Shown: positions 1 through 7,808, counted from the first letter of the stretch. The stretch is 12,475 bases of DNA from Branchiibius sp. NY16-3462-2 (GCF_001594145.1 NZ_LVCF01000009.1:1-12475); one strand, 5' to 3'. Translations and numbers: made by a program. The notes: generated by a model from the sequence alone, not told the origin.

Positions 1-128
1 CAACCGGCGCCGCCGGCAACGACGCCTCGGCAAGCTCACCCCCGTGGAGTTTGAGACAATCTACACGGCCGCACAAGCGGCCTAAGAACTACACACCCCG
101 AGTGTCAACCAAATCGGGGGCAGTCCCC
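1..128 (+). mobile_element. Right end of an IS3-family insertion sequence (left part outside window)
   Basis: The first ~128 bases hold the 3' end of an IS3-type transposase gene, then a short noncoding tail ending in a G/C-rich stretch (gggggcagtcccc, about 115-128). That stretch resembles the terminal inverted repeats of actinobacterial IS3-family elements. Directly after it, helicase coding sequence begins in mid-protein, so the IS boundary lies near 128. The exact end and the 3-4 base target duplication cannot be confirmed because the left end is outside the window. Confidence 0.7.
2..85 (+). CDS. IS3-family transposase OrfB, C-terminal end (partial)
   Basis: This is the last 27 codons of a transposase whose 5' part lies outside the window. 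The peptide is Arg-rich (NRRRRQRRLGKL), followed by TPVEFE and a stop at 83-85. IS3-family DDE integrase-type transposases (rve domain) end in a very similar way, with an asparagine/arginine stretch, then LG-x-LTPVEYE and a short tail. The catalytic DDE residues would lie upstream. The identification rests on this short C-terminal motif only, but the motif is distinctive. Confidence 0.75.
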   Translation, partial: NRRRRQRRLGKLTPVEFETIYTAAQAA

Positions 129-1229
129 CTGTTGGCCGAGAAGCAGAACGTGTTCTGGCACGACTACACGGTCCTGGTCGTGGCTGGCGCGAAGGCGGGT
201 ATCGGGTTGGATGCGCTGCCGCCGGTGCGGGCAGCGATCGGGGATGGTCACGACACGAAGACGATCACCTTGTCGTGTGGGAAGTTGACGACCGGGGTCA
301 CGGTCAAACAATGGTCAGCGATTTTGATGCTGCGGAACCTGGACTCACCCGAGACCTACTTCCAGGCCGCGTTCCGGGTGCAGTCACCGTGGGCGATCAA
401 GAACCCCGACGGGGACGACCCCAGCCGCGAGGTCGTCCTTAAACCAGCGTGTTTCGTGTTCGATTTCGCGCCCACCCGGGCACTTCGACAGGTCGCCGAC
501 TACGGGATGGGGCTGTCCCCAGAGACCAGCAACCCGGAGAAGGCCGTGCAGGAACTGGTGAACTTCCTGCCGGTGCTGGCCTACGACGGGTCGAACATGA
601 CCCAGGTCGACGCCGGCGGCATCCTCGACATTGCCATGGCAGGCACCTCAGCCACCCTGCTGGCCCGCAAGTGGGAATCGGCGATTCTGGTGAACGTCGA
701 CAACGACACCCTGCGCAAGATCATGGGCAGCGATGCCGCGATGGCTGCTGTGATGAACATTGAGGGGTTCCGGGCGTTGGGTTCGGCGATCTTCGAGACG
801 GTCGTGAACAAGAGCGAAGCCGTGCGCGCGGCCAAGAAGGACCGCGGAGAGGACATGTCAGCGACCGAGAAAAAGGAGCTGAGCGAGGAGGAGAAGGACT
901 ACAAGTCCAAACGGAAACAGATCCAAGAAAAGCTGGTGAAGTTCGCGACCCGCATCCCGGCGTTCATGTATCTCACCGACTACCGCGAGAACACCCTGCG
1001 CGACGTCATCACCAAACTCGAACCCGGCCTGTTCAAAGCAGTCACCGGCTTGACCGTCGACGACTTCCACCTGCTGGTCGAACTCGGCGTCTTCAACGCC
1101 ACCCACATGAACCAAGCCGTCTTCGCGTTCCGCCGCTACGAAGACGCCTCCCTGTCCTACACCGGCATCGAATCCCACAAGGGGCTGCGCCGGTACGGGC
1201 TCTACGACACCGTGGTCGCAGTGGTATGA
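51..1229 (+). pseudogene. C-terminal remnant of an SF2 (restriction-type) helicase, 5' truncated by the IS3-family element
   Basis: The open frame starts at a TTG inside the IS, and roughly its first 26 codons are IS-derived. Genuine helicase sequence starts near 129 and runs to 1229. Visible are the second RecA lobe of a DEAD/DEAH helicase: VLVVAGAKAGIG; a motif V-like stretch SCGKLTTGVTV (residues 75-85); and a motif VI-like stretch FQAAFRVQSPW (104-114). A long helical C-terminal region with a charged Lys/Glu segment (about 258-295) follows. The Walker A/DEAD motifs and any methylase or nuclease domain are missing, so it cannot be an active helicase alone. This sequence style occurs in large restriction helicases of the type III/GIY-YIG-associated kind; the exact system cannot be named. 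Its other part may lie on the far side of the IS. It is convergent with the DUF2971 gene. Confidence 0.8.
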
Positions 1230-1307
1230 AGCCAACTTTCGGTAAGCCGGGCTGCTCCCAGCAACCGCTGCGCAGTCAGAGAGATCCCCTGCGGCCGGTG
1301 GGCAGAG

Positions 1308-2327
1308 TCAACTCCCGCGGTAGGTTGAATCGGATAGCTTCGCCACCAGACCGCGTCGACCAGTCTCCGCTAGCAAGCGGTCCATGCCGTTCTTGGCGGT
1401 TTGGGGTTCACGGGTTGGACCCACGCAGACATCGTGGACTGACAGTGTGTTGGCTCGACCGGTGTAGAACTGGCCGACGGATGCGTCGAGGTCAGCCGGG
1501 GGCGGCGTGACTGCGAGGTATGGCGTTATCCCGAATGGGCCGGCCCGGAACTGGATGCATCCGTCCACTTTGGGGTCAGCGACAACCAGTCGCCACTCGT
1601 GCTCGCCATGGAAACCCGCACTTTTGCACCGTGTGGCTGCTAGAGCCAAGTAGCCGGCGTGAATGGCGAGCAACTCGCGGCGACGCTGGGGTGCGGTGCC
1701 GGGTGCCTCGACCTCCTGCGCGCTCCCGCACGCACTGTTAAGGATGAAGCGAAACTGCTCTCGTTGGGATTCAGGTCCGTATTCGACCGGCGCCCATCTT
1801 CCGAGTCCTTCGAACCTTGGCGAGTCTGCCGGGGTCTGCGTCGGATCCAGCCCGGACTGATTGGGCACAACGATCCCCCAGATCTGGGAGGTATCGATGT
1901 CCAGACCGATCGAGTAGCCGGTCGATCCCGTATATCCACGCCACTGGCTCAGGTCATCTTCTTCAGTCGATGCACAGGCGACGAAGAAGCGCTGCCTGAA
2001 CTGCTCAGTCCAAAGCTCGTCGCGAATGGCTTTCAGGAAACCGGCTGCTACAGGGTCGACACCTGCGGAACAATTCGCGATCTCTACATCTGCTCGCTCT
2101 AATCCAAACTTGAGTTCGCTGCTGTCGTTGAGGTGAAGAATCGACGTGGCCCACAGGGTGTTCGACGACAAGAGTCCGATGCTCGCGGCCGCGTCGGTGT
2201 AATGCCAGAGGACGTTTTTCCGCACGCCGCGACGGTATTCCACAGGCGACGATGTGGTGCTCTTACCATCGTTCGTCCTGGGGCGCGTGGGTGGCGCGGA
2301 CAGGTACGAGGGTTCAGCCGGTGGCAT
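1308..2327 (-). CDS. DUF2971 domain protein
   Basis: The 339-residue protein has the DUF2971 signature in order: LWHYTDAAAS (40-49), LHLNDSSE (64-71), FVACASTEEDDLSQWRGY (115-132), GYSIGLD (137-143), HEWRLV (243-248), and a C-terminal GP...YR motif. The family's molecular activity is not established to my knowledge; members are often found in accessory and defence regions. No signal peptide or membrane segment is seen. The ATG at 2327 overlaps the upstream zinc-finger gene by 14 bases, suggesting translational coupling. The 35-40 residues before the family's usual N-terminus are Pro/Ser-rich, however, so GTG at 2243 or 2225 may be the real start. It ends convergently ~78 bases from the helicase remnant. 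Confidence 0.85.
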   Translation of the reverse strand: MPPAEPSYLSAPPTRPRTNDGKSTTSSPVEYRRGVRKNVLWHYTDAAASIGLLSSNTLWATSILHLNDSSELKFGLERADVEIANCSAGVDPVAAGFLKAIRDELWTEQFRQRFFVACASTEEDDLSQWRGYTGSTGYSIGLDIDTSQIWGIVVPNQSGLDPTQTPADSPRFEGLGRWAPVEYGPESQREQFRFILNSACGSAQEVEAPGTAPQRRRELLAIHAGYLALAATRCKSAGFHGEHEWRLVVADPKVDGCIQFRAGPFGITPYLAVTPPPADLDASVGQFYTGRANTLSVHDVCVGPTREPQTAKNGMDRLLAETGRRGLVAKLSDSTYRGS

Positions 2328-2817
2328 GGTTCATCGAGATCAGCGGTCGGACCCCGCGGCACAACGCCTCAAGTTCAGCGACGAGCCGAGGGTCCGTGTC
2401 GCTGGCGAAGTGCAGTACTGCATCCGCGCGCTCCAGAGCTCCTACCGCTTGCGCAAGTGCTATCTCGTCACTGATCAAAGACTCGCCGGACTCATCGACA
2501 GCGCGGCCGAAAGCCAAGACGTCGTACCTGGCCCGCCGGGCCAACTTCTCGAAGTGGTCAACGGTGGCGCGCACTCGCTTGTAATCACGATCCGCAAGGC
2601 GGCGGCAAGTTTCGCAGCAGTAATCCTTCTTGCGTCCGCGGCCCACCGATTGGCGAAACTCCTTACGACACTGCGGTCGTGCGCAGAGATCGGGTAGGTC
2701 CAATTGGTCCTTGGTCGCTTCCCCGGCCAAGGAATGAACGTTCTCAGCAGCTTCAGTCACCGTGTCCCTCATAGGTCGCGCGTAATTTGGAGTTCGATGT
2801 GCGCAATTATTGCCCAT
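2314..2817 (-). CDS. Small FCS-like zinc-finger protein
   Basis: This 167-residue hypothetical protein carries a short Cys cluster. C45 and C50 precede a basic GRGRKK stretch, and Tyr66-Cys67 with Cys71 follow (DYCCETCRRLADR). That resembles the FCS/MYM-like zinc fingers of small actinobacterial proteins (C..C...GRGRP..YCS..CR). The rest is mostly helical and charged (about 75-165), possibly a coiled coil. A later ATG at 2772 (MRDTV) would drop 15 weakly protein-like residues and is an equally likely start; neither has a clear Shine-Dalgarno site. It lies just upstream of, and overlaps, the DUF2971 gene on the same strand, so the two are probably co-transcribed. Function is unknown; nucleic-acid or protein binding is an inference from the finger. 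Confidence 0.7.
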   Translation of the reverse strand: MGNNCAHRTPNYARPMRDTVTEAAENVHSLAGEATKDQLDLPDLCARPQCRKEFRQSVGRGRKKDYCCETCRRLADRDYKRVRATVDHFEKLARRARYDVLAFGRAVDESGESLISDEIALAQAVGALERADAVLHFASDTDPRLVAELEALCRGVRPLISMNHATG

Positions 2818-3073
2818 AAGGGAGCATGTCCGAGGTCGTCGACGCGCATAGAGGCGTCAAAAGTCGCGCAAATATGGTGGACCATCGAGAAAGATGCGCA
2901 GGAAACTCGCGCGGAAACGGTGTGTCGACGTGGATGTGTCGGCGCTGTCTGCTCCTATATGAAGAAGGAGCACCTGCTGGTTGTCAGGAGTCCGTGGTCC
3001 GGGCGGGGATCGCATGGAGTGCAGCAAACTGCGGCGGTTGCCCCCTGGAGCAACATCAGATAAGTGACGCGTT

Positions 3074-3080
3074 AGGAGAG
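3074..3080 (+). promoter_or_regulatory. Ribosome binding site of the DUF2188 gene
   Basis: AGGAGAG lies three bases before the ATG at 3084. It fixes this start over the in-frame ATG at 2826, which would add 86 residues. Strong Shine-Dalgarno sites are rare in this window, so it stands out. Confidence 0.75.
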
Positions 3081-3083
3081 ACC

Positions 3084-3329
3084 ATGAGTAGTCAGAACCG
3101 CCGGCACGTCGTGCCGAACCCTGCGGGCGGGTGGGACGTACAAGCACCGGGAGGTCAGCGAGCGAGTGCTCACGCTGACACCCAGGCTGACGCAATTGGA
3201 CGCGCACGAGAGATCGTCGGCAACGCTGGGGGCGGCGAGGTCGTCATCCATGGCCGCAACGGCCAGATCCGAGACTCTGACACGATCGCTCCCGGTAATG
3301 ATCCGAACCCGCCGCGCGACAAAAAGTGA
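3084..3329 (+). CDS. DUF2188 family protein
   Basis: The 81-residue soluble protein begins MSSQNRRHVVPNPAGGWDV and continues with a QADAI-GRAREI helix and VIHGRNGQIRDSDTI, the full DUF2188 pattern (HVVP..GGW.V...GG.RA....TQ.eAi..Are......gevvIHg.dGrIr..dt). The family has no established function; it is a very small alpha/beta fold often found singly near accessory genes. The start is fixed by an AGGAGAG site just upstream. A hairpin 36 bases after the stop probably ends the transcript, so it is likely monocistronic. It is divergent from the zinc-finger/DUF2971 pair, with 266 bases between. Confidence 0.88.
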   Translation: MSSQNRRHVVPNPAGGWDVQAPGGQRASAHADTQADAIGRAREIVGNAGGGEVVIHGRNGQIRDSDTIAPGNDPNPPRDKK

Positions 3330-3364
3330 GAGAGCGGTGCAGTCCAACCGTCACCTACATCCCA

Positions 3365-3401
3365 GGTGAGGCGTAAGGACTCAAAAGGAGTTCGCCTCAC
3401 C
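3365..3401 (+). terminator. Hairpin terminator after the DUF2188 gene
   Basis: A perfect 9-bp stem, GGTGAGGCG (3365-3373) with CGCCTCACC (3393-3401), encloses a loop that has its own 4-bp ACTC/GAGT stem. No U-tract follows, which is common for actinobacterial terminators. Position 36 bases after a stop codon supports a termination or 3'-end role. Confidence 0.6.
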
Positions 3402-3817
3402 GCGCTGCTGACTCACGATGACGATGCGGCGTCCACTGAGCTGTCCAGCAGCCCGAAGTAGTACCAGTTCGAGCGAGGACGTCGACGTCAGTGAACTTCC
3501 AATCCAGGCTCGAAAATGGTTGAGATTCCTGACCATGTAGCGCCGGTCGCAGACATGAAGAACTAAACCAAGTTGGGCACGGGTAAGCACGCTGCGTCTG
3601 CCGCAAGCATTTACCAGCAGGCGATTCGGGGCGGTATTCCAGTCTCCACTGGACGCCGATGTGAACTGCGTGGCGGACGTCCCCAGCGACGAAGCCCAGC
3701 GGGTCAACGACGCATTCAGCCAGATCGGCGCTTCCTGCCCCCGCCTTGCCCATGTGCTCGGCGTACTGATCGCGGATGTTGGCTCTGCAGAGTGTGTGCT
3801 CGGCCGATACTGCAGTC
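3402..3817. other. 416-base stretch without a confident gene
   Basis: Open frames exist on both strands: plus 3661-3852 from a GTG, and minus 3397-3899 in two different frames. None has a ribosome binding site, a recognisable family, or clearly better third-position G/C than its competitors. The minus frames look protein-like in two adjoining pieces, as if a gene had been frameshifted, but I cannot identify it. The right end probably carries the promoter of the nuclease gene. Confidence 0.4.
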
Positions 3818-3818
3818 G
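3806..3818 (+). promoter_or_regulatory. Possible -10 box for leaderless transcription of the nuclease gene
   Basis: GATACT at 3806-3811 resembles a -10 element and ends six bases before the preferred GTG start at 3818, where a transcript would begin. No Shine-Dalgarno site is present. No convincing -35 hexamer sits at the right distance (TTGGCT at 3779 is 21 bases away), so this is tentative. Confidence 0.3.
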
Positions 3819-5580
3819 TGAGCCTAATCGAATGGACAGAACTGGCCGGTGAGCAGACCGAGGCGCTGGCCGCGCTGCTCGTGAACCGCGAGCATCCATC
3901 CTCGGTGCGCATTACACCGTCGAAGGGCGACGGCGGGGTGGATATCCTGCACCGCGACGGAGACGGTCCCGGCCAGGACGTCGTCTATCAGGTCAAGAAG
4001 TTCCACAAGACCTTGACCGATAAACAAAAGGAGAATGTCCGCGAGTCCGTCGACCGGCTGTTCACAGACCCGCGCTGGGCCGATCTGAACGTGACCGCAT
4101 GGCGACTGGTCATGCCGTGGGACCCCACACCGGAGCAGGAACACTGGGTCCGTGACCTCGTCCACGCCCACCGGCCGGACATCGACGTGGTCTGGCATGG
4201 CAAGACCTTCCTGAACGGACTCGCCGCGAAGTATCCCGACGTCGTCGACTACTACCTACACGGCGGGCGCGAGCGGCAAAAGAAGGCGCACCTAAAGCTC
4301 GTCGCGCTCATGGGGATGGAAAACATGTCGGCAGACGCCGAGCCAGCCATCCAACTCGACCGGATCGGCCGCGCTGTCGCCGCGCTCAACCACGACCCGC
4401 TATATCTTTTCGACGTCCACACCGGCCACGGTGCGCCACATGACTTCCGGGCTGCCCCGGCGGCTAGCTCGCACCCCAATCTGGTGATGTCGGCGGTCCA
4501 ATGGGTCGCGCCGGACCACTGGGTGCAGATCGACATTGTCGCCCGCACCGCGGTGGCCACGCAGCTGGCGCCGATCAGCATTACCGGCTCGTTCGCGGCC
4601 CCGACTGAGAGCCCGGAAGCGGTCCAGCAACTCCAGGATTTCTCCAGGTACGGCGCACCGCTGGATCACGATGACCTCACCTTCACCGGGGCGCTGACCG
4701 CGCCGGGAGGGTTCGGCGGTCCCATAGAGAATGCACGTGTGTGGCTCCTGCCCGTCAAAGAGCCAGAGAACACCAGTCGCTTGCGGATGGACGCCCGCGA
4801 CAGCGCAGGTGTCCTCATCGCTGATCTGAACGTGCGGGTCGTCGAGCGCAGCCATGCGGTCCATGGGTTGCGCTCGGTGCTCGCCGACGACGATAGCGAC
4901 CAACTGAGGATTGAGATAAGGGCCGACCTGCACGCTCAGACGACCCAGATGTCTCTGACCTTCCAGCCCGTCGCTGGCCAACCGGTTAGCGTCGTCGCGC
5001 CCGTGGTCGAATTCGTGGCTGCGTGCTGTTCGCCGAATCGGATCCGGATCGGGAACCGTGACGCGTGGCCGCAGAGCGCCGTTGATGAGACATCGCTTAG
5101 CCGTCTGCTGGACAACTACCCTGAGCAGCGCGCCAACTGGGCGGAGGCCGCCGAAGTGATGCGCGATCTCCGGTCTATCCAAGGACGATGCCGCGAGGTC
5201 ATCAACACACTGGACCTCACCGCGGTGACCGACAGCAACCGGGAGCAGTGGGCACGGGTCGGAGAGCTACTGGACGGGGAGGAGATCCAAGTACACATCG
5301 GCGACGACAGGGCGCTGTTCGCCCAGGTGGCACGCAATGCCGCCAGCATGTTGACCACCGCCGAGTCGTTCACGCTCGTCCTGCCTTTTACTGTGGTGGT
5401 GGGAAACATGAACTACACGCTCGTGGGTAACTGCACGCGTTGTTCCAGAACGTGCAGGTGCTCGAGCGTAGAGACTTGGACAGCCATACCTGGCTGAAAC
5501 TGTTAGTAGAGGATCAGGTCTACCGATTGCACCTGGAGGACTCCGACCAGTGTCAGTGCGTAGCGGCGCCGATCGACTGA
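3818..5580 (+). CDS. Mrr-like PD-(D/E)XK nuclease with long C-terminal region, frameshifted near its 3' end
   Basis: From GTG 3818 (SLIEWTEL) the N-terminal domain shows a restriction-endonuclease-like core: a helix with Glu12/Glu15, SKGDGGVDI with Asp42, and VVYQVKKF with Gln58 and Lys60. This is the D...QxK form seen in Mrr-type enzymes, which cut DNA. Residues 150-560 form a long region with no family I recognise. An ATG at 3776 would add 14 residues that look noncoding. The original frame stops at 5497, but the frame from 5431 to the stop at 5578-5580 continues naturally (HALFQNVQVLERRDL...). It is blocked immediately upstream by TAA at 5428-5430. Restoring one A there (GGT AAA CTG) gives 587 residues. 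So there is either a one-base deletion or a sequencing error; without it the last ~50 residues are replaced by 22 foreign ones. The gene converges on the serine protease gene. Confidence 0.7.
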
Positions 5581-5659
5581 GACCACCGATCCTCAGCAGG
5601 ACGTTGTTCCGGACAGAACTTTGACCGACGACGATGCGGGATACGTGGGCCGTCCGCGA

Positions 5660-6322
5660 CTAGATAGCCTTGTTACGCAGGCCGAGAGCCAAGACGTGAT
5701 CAGTGTCTGTGCAATACGAAATACCGGTCGGTACGGCCTGTTGTGAGCCTGCGGGAAAGAGCGTCGTGGCCGAGCCTTGAACGACTCCGGCGATGTGGTA
5801 CTGATTTGTCTCGACCGATCTCAACACCAGAGGACCACCGGAGAATCCCGGAAGCGCGAAGGCATCGACGTACCACGTTGCGGGGGAGTCGCGGCTGCCG
5901 ACGTCGCGGCCCGCGATGATGCCTTTGCGGATAATGCAGACTTCGTTGCCGTCAGTGCCGATCGGACTTAGCAGTGCGGTGGGCATGCCCAGCAGATAGC
6001 AGTCCTGCCCGTACGCCACGCCGTCACTTTGCAGTGGTACCGAGCCCACCAGCCAGTCCGGCCAGAGGTACTCCGGGATCTCAAATGCGGCCACGTCACC
6101 GGCGGCGGCGAGGTCACCGATCCTGGTTAGATAACCCATCTTAGGAACCGTGTCGGCCCAGGTCTGCTTGAACCCAATTAGCTCCTCGCGTTCTCCAGAG
6201 CACAGATGAGCTGCCGTGATAAGGGCTAGGCCGTCCTCATGGTCAAAGAGAAAGCCTGTCCCTTGCTGACCGTGCTCCGTCTGCACACGAAGCACTCGGC
6301 AGAAAATCTCGGCGGTGATCAT
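5660..6322 (-). CDS. Cytoplasmic trypsin-like serine protease
   Basis: The 220-residue protein has the chymotrypsin-fold triad in order: His39 in ALITAAHL, Asp76 in GDVAAFEI, and Ser161 in LPGFSGGPLV, with the oxyanion-type GxSGGP motif intact. GTGFLF (21-26) is the usual N-terminal strand. It has no signal peptide, membrane helix, PDZ domain or propeptide, so it is a minimal intracellular protease unlike exported HtrA/DegP proteins. Stand-alone trypsin-like domains of this sort occur in bacterial conflict systems, where they cleave partner effectors; a role here is inferred from its position next to the nuclease gene (80 bases apart, convergent). The start is ATG 6322, with only a weak GGA upstream. 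A 50-codon ORF may precede it in the same transcript. Confidence 0.85.
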   Translation of the reverse strand: MITAEIFCRVLRVQTEHGQQGTGFLFDHEDGLALITAAHLCSGEREELIGFKQTWADTVPKMGYLTRIGDLAAAGDVAAFEIPEYLWPDWLVGSVPLQSDGVAYGQDCYLLGMPTALLSPIGTDGNEVCIIRKGIIAGRDVGSRDSPATWYVDAFALPGFSGGPLVLRSVETNQYHIAGVVQGSATTLFPAGSQQAVPTGISYCTDTDHVLALGLRNKAI

Positions 6323-6340
6323 GAGTCGTTCCGCGGGCGG

Positions 6341-6493
6341 CTAATGCTCTTGTTGAAGAGGTCGCAGGGCGCCGGAGGTGCTGACCGGGCGGGCCGCGGC
6401 CAGCATGACCGCAGCGGTTGCCTTAGCGTCGAACTGCACGCATCGTGCGTCCGCGAACCGCTGCCTCGCTGCATCCACCCCCGCATTTTGCAC
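6341..6493 (-). CDS. Possible 50-codon ORF upstream of the serine protease
   Basis: From GTG 6493 to TAG at 6341-6343 the minus strand encodes 50 residues with an even, helical, Ala-rich composition (AGVDAARQRFADARCVQFDA...). It ends 18 bases before the protease ATG, the spacing of an operon partner. The frame is closed upstream by a stop near 6530, so it is either a very small protein or the 3' remnant of a decayed gene. No family is recognised and no good ribosome binding site is visible. Confidence 0.3.
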   Translation of the reverse strand: MQNAGVDAARQRFADARCVQFDAKATAAVMLAAARPVSTSGALRPLQQEH

Positions 6494-7156
6494 CGCACAG
6501 ATTGTATGGGGTGGACAGCTGGGTCGTACTCACAAAAGGCGGGTACGACATCCAACCCCTCTGAACATAGTCGCGCCGGGGGGCGCCCAGAGGGCAACTT
6601 TCGTTCGGCACTAAGTGCTGCCCCGCCCTACGGTCAGTGACCTGTACTTTGCGCCTGACCCAGCGCCGCGGTCTCTTTGTGCCAGGTGCGCCGGGCGTTG
6701 CGTGCAATCTTCCTTGCTTCTCGACAAGTAGTAGCAGCGCAGCTGGCTCGGAGTGGTCGTGGGACGACGCGGTGCGGCTGGCAGCTCTCGCGGCCACTTT
6801 TGGAACGGGATTCACCTCGGTGGGCGCCTCCTCCGTGAATCCTGATCCAAAAGTTGGTGTTCCTTCGTCGCCGTTCCACGCGTCGAAGCGGCAGACTCGG
6901 CACTTCCCGCATCAGCTGTTCGCGTTGGCACGGTGTGTCTCGATGACTTCAGAAGGCAGCCTTATATCGCTGACTGGTGCATCCCGATCAATCGCGGATG
7001 ATGTGTCGCTGTTGCTGCTGCGCTTTGGTAACTCGCGTGAGATCGACTCTGCGGCAACAGGTTTGGCGCTCGCCGTGTCCGACGAGGACTCCCAGCGGCG
7101 GTCGCTCGGTCGAACTCCTGGAGTGCTAAGAGGACAGGGCTTGTACCCCCACTTCG
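6494..7156. other. ~660-base stretch without a confident gene
   Basis: Long open frames run on both strands (plus 6637-7266, minus 6634-6912 and 6912-7484), but they overlap one another and match no family. They are unusually rich in Arg, Ser and Pro, and show no third-position G/C excess. One minus frame has scattered Cys residues (CGKCRVCRF, near 6895-6915) and another has CREARKIARNARRTWHKE (near 6690-6740), faintly like a decayed zinc-finger gene. I regard it as noncoding or degenerate. Confidence 0.4.
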
Positions 7157-7579
7157 TCACCACTGCTGCGTACTTCGAAGTCGGCCCCGTCGCATCCCCA
7201 TTGCCGCGCCGAGAAGGGCGCCGGCCACGCCGATCACAAGACACACCCAAAGTGGCCACGATGTGATGTAGGCGAGGCACAGAAAAACCAGTGGGCCGAG
7301 AATCGAGCCATCCAGCCCCGGGTGTCGGCGAGACCAACCGACGACTGCCGAAGTGGACAGCAACATCGGGACAAACAGGAGGGCATAGACGACCCCAGCA
7401 ACAACACCCACGGCGACGCCGCGCTTGGATGCAAGGCCGAACGCCACCAGGACGACGAGGATCAAACCACTTAGCAGCATCCACCTCGGAGGTTTTGCCG
7501 CAAGGCGGTTGAAGCGCTCAGTCCAAATACTCGACCGTCCCCCCGGTGAATTCACGCGCCTCATCGTCGCAGACGACAC
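7157..7579 (-). CDS. Small four-helix membrane protein
   Basis: This 140-residue hypothetical protein has four likely transmembrane helices: about 33-50 (WMLLSGLILVVLVAFGLA), 54-73, 92-108 and 109-128. A basic hydrophilic N-terminus (MRRVN...RFNRLAAKPPRW) and a short basic C-terminus (MRRGRLRS) flank them, pointing to cytoplasmic ends. The start is GTG 7579, or the ATG five codons later; the best purine stretch (GGGAG) is very close to the GTG. No family is recognised. Uncharacterised membrane proteins of this size are common in actinobacteria. It is divergent from the small ORF and YciI-like gene at 7701-8155. Confidence 0.7.
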   Translation of the reverse strand: MSSATMRRVNSPGGRSSIWTERFNRLAAKPPRWMLLSGLILVVLVAFGLASKRGVAVGVVAGVVYALLFVPMLLSTSAVVGWSRRHPGLDGSILGPLVFLCLAYITSWPLWVCLVIGVAGALLGAAMGMRRGRLRSTQQW

Positions 7580-7700
7580 GACTCCCGAGCCTTCGAAAGG
7601 TCAGTCGCGGTGAGCACCCAACATCGGAGCACTGCCCCCACGACGGGCAGGACCGGGAAAACAAGTAGCGTCCGGCGCGGTTGCGGTGTGTTCTGGACGC

Positions 7701-7808
7701 ATGCTGCGCGGAATGAAGGCCGACAGTCGCGCCTTGGTCACCGAGGACGCCCAGTGCCGGGAAGCAATTCTGGAGCGGTACGTCGCCGCAGTAGGAGGCA
7801 GGGCATGA
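7701..7808 (+). CDS. Possible 35-residue ORF overlapping the YciI-like gene
   Basis: This short ORF reads MLRGMKADSRALVTEDAQC and ends ILERYVAAVGGRA, with its stop in an ATGA overlap with the next gene. The C-terminal half resembles the first helix of SnoaL/NTF2-like proteins (..ILERYVAAV..), so it may be the remnant of a truncated gene. A true coupled leader peptide is also possible. No other support is visible. Confidence 0.3.
   Translation: MLRGMKADSRALVTEDAQCREAILERYVAAVGGRA

Noticed and set aside
1659..2102. 147-codon plus-strand frame
   Set aside because: It is antisense to the DUF2971 gene, which carries the full family signature.
2826..3083. N-terminal extension of the DUF2188 protein from ATG 2826
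   Set aside because: It has a fair ribosome site (GGGAG), but the family begins at MSSQNRR and a stronger AGGAGAG site precedes ATG 3084. The extra 86 residues do not belong to DUF2188.
3661..3852. 63-codon plus-strand frame from GTG 3661
   Set aside because: It overlaps the nuclease start out of frame and has no ribosome binding site or family match.
3381..3912. Two overlapping ~170-codon minus-strand frames, possibly one frameshifted gene
   Set aside because: Each piece is only partly protein-like, their starts lie antisense to the nuclease gene, and no family or ribosome site supports either.
4400..5182. 260-codon minus-strand frame
   Set aside because: It is antisense to the nuclease gene; its composition follows from high-GC codon use on the real strand.
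5420..5440. Programmed -1 frameshift in the nuclease gene
   Set aside because: No X-XXY-YYZ slippery heptamer or nearby stem-loop is visible. The local sequence is better explained by loss of one A.
6637..7266. 209-codon plus-strand frame
   Set aside because: It has no ribosome binding site, no recognisable family and no third-position G/C excess. Its C-terminal part overlaps the 3' end of the membrane protein gene.
6912..7484. 190-codon minus-strand frame
   Set aside because: It overlaps the clearer membrane protein gene in a different frame on the same strand, and is Arg/Ser/Pro-rich without any motif.
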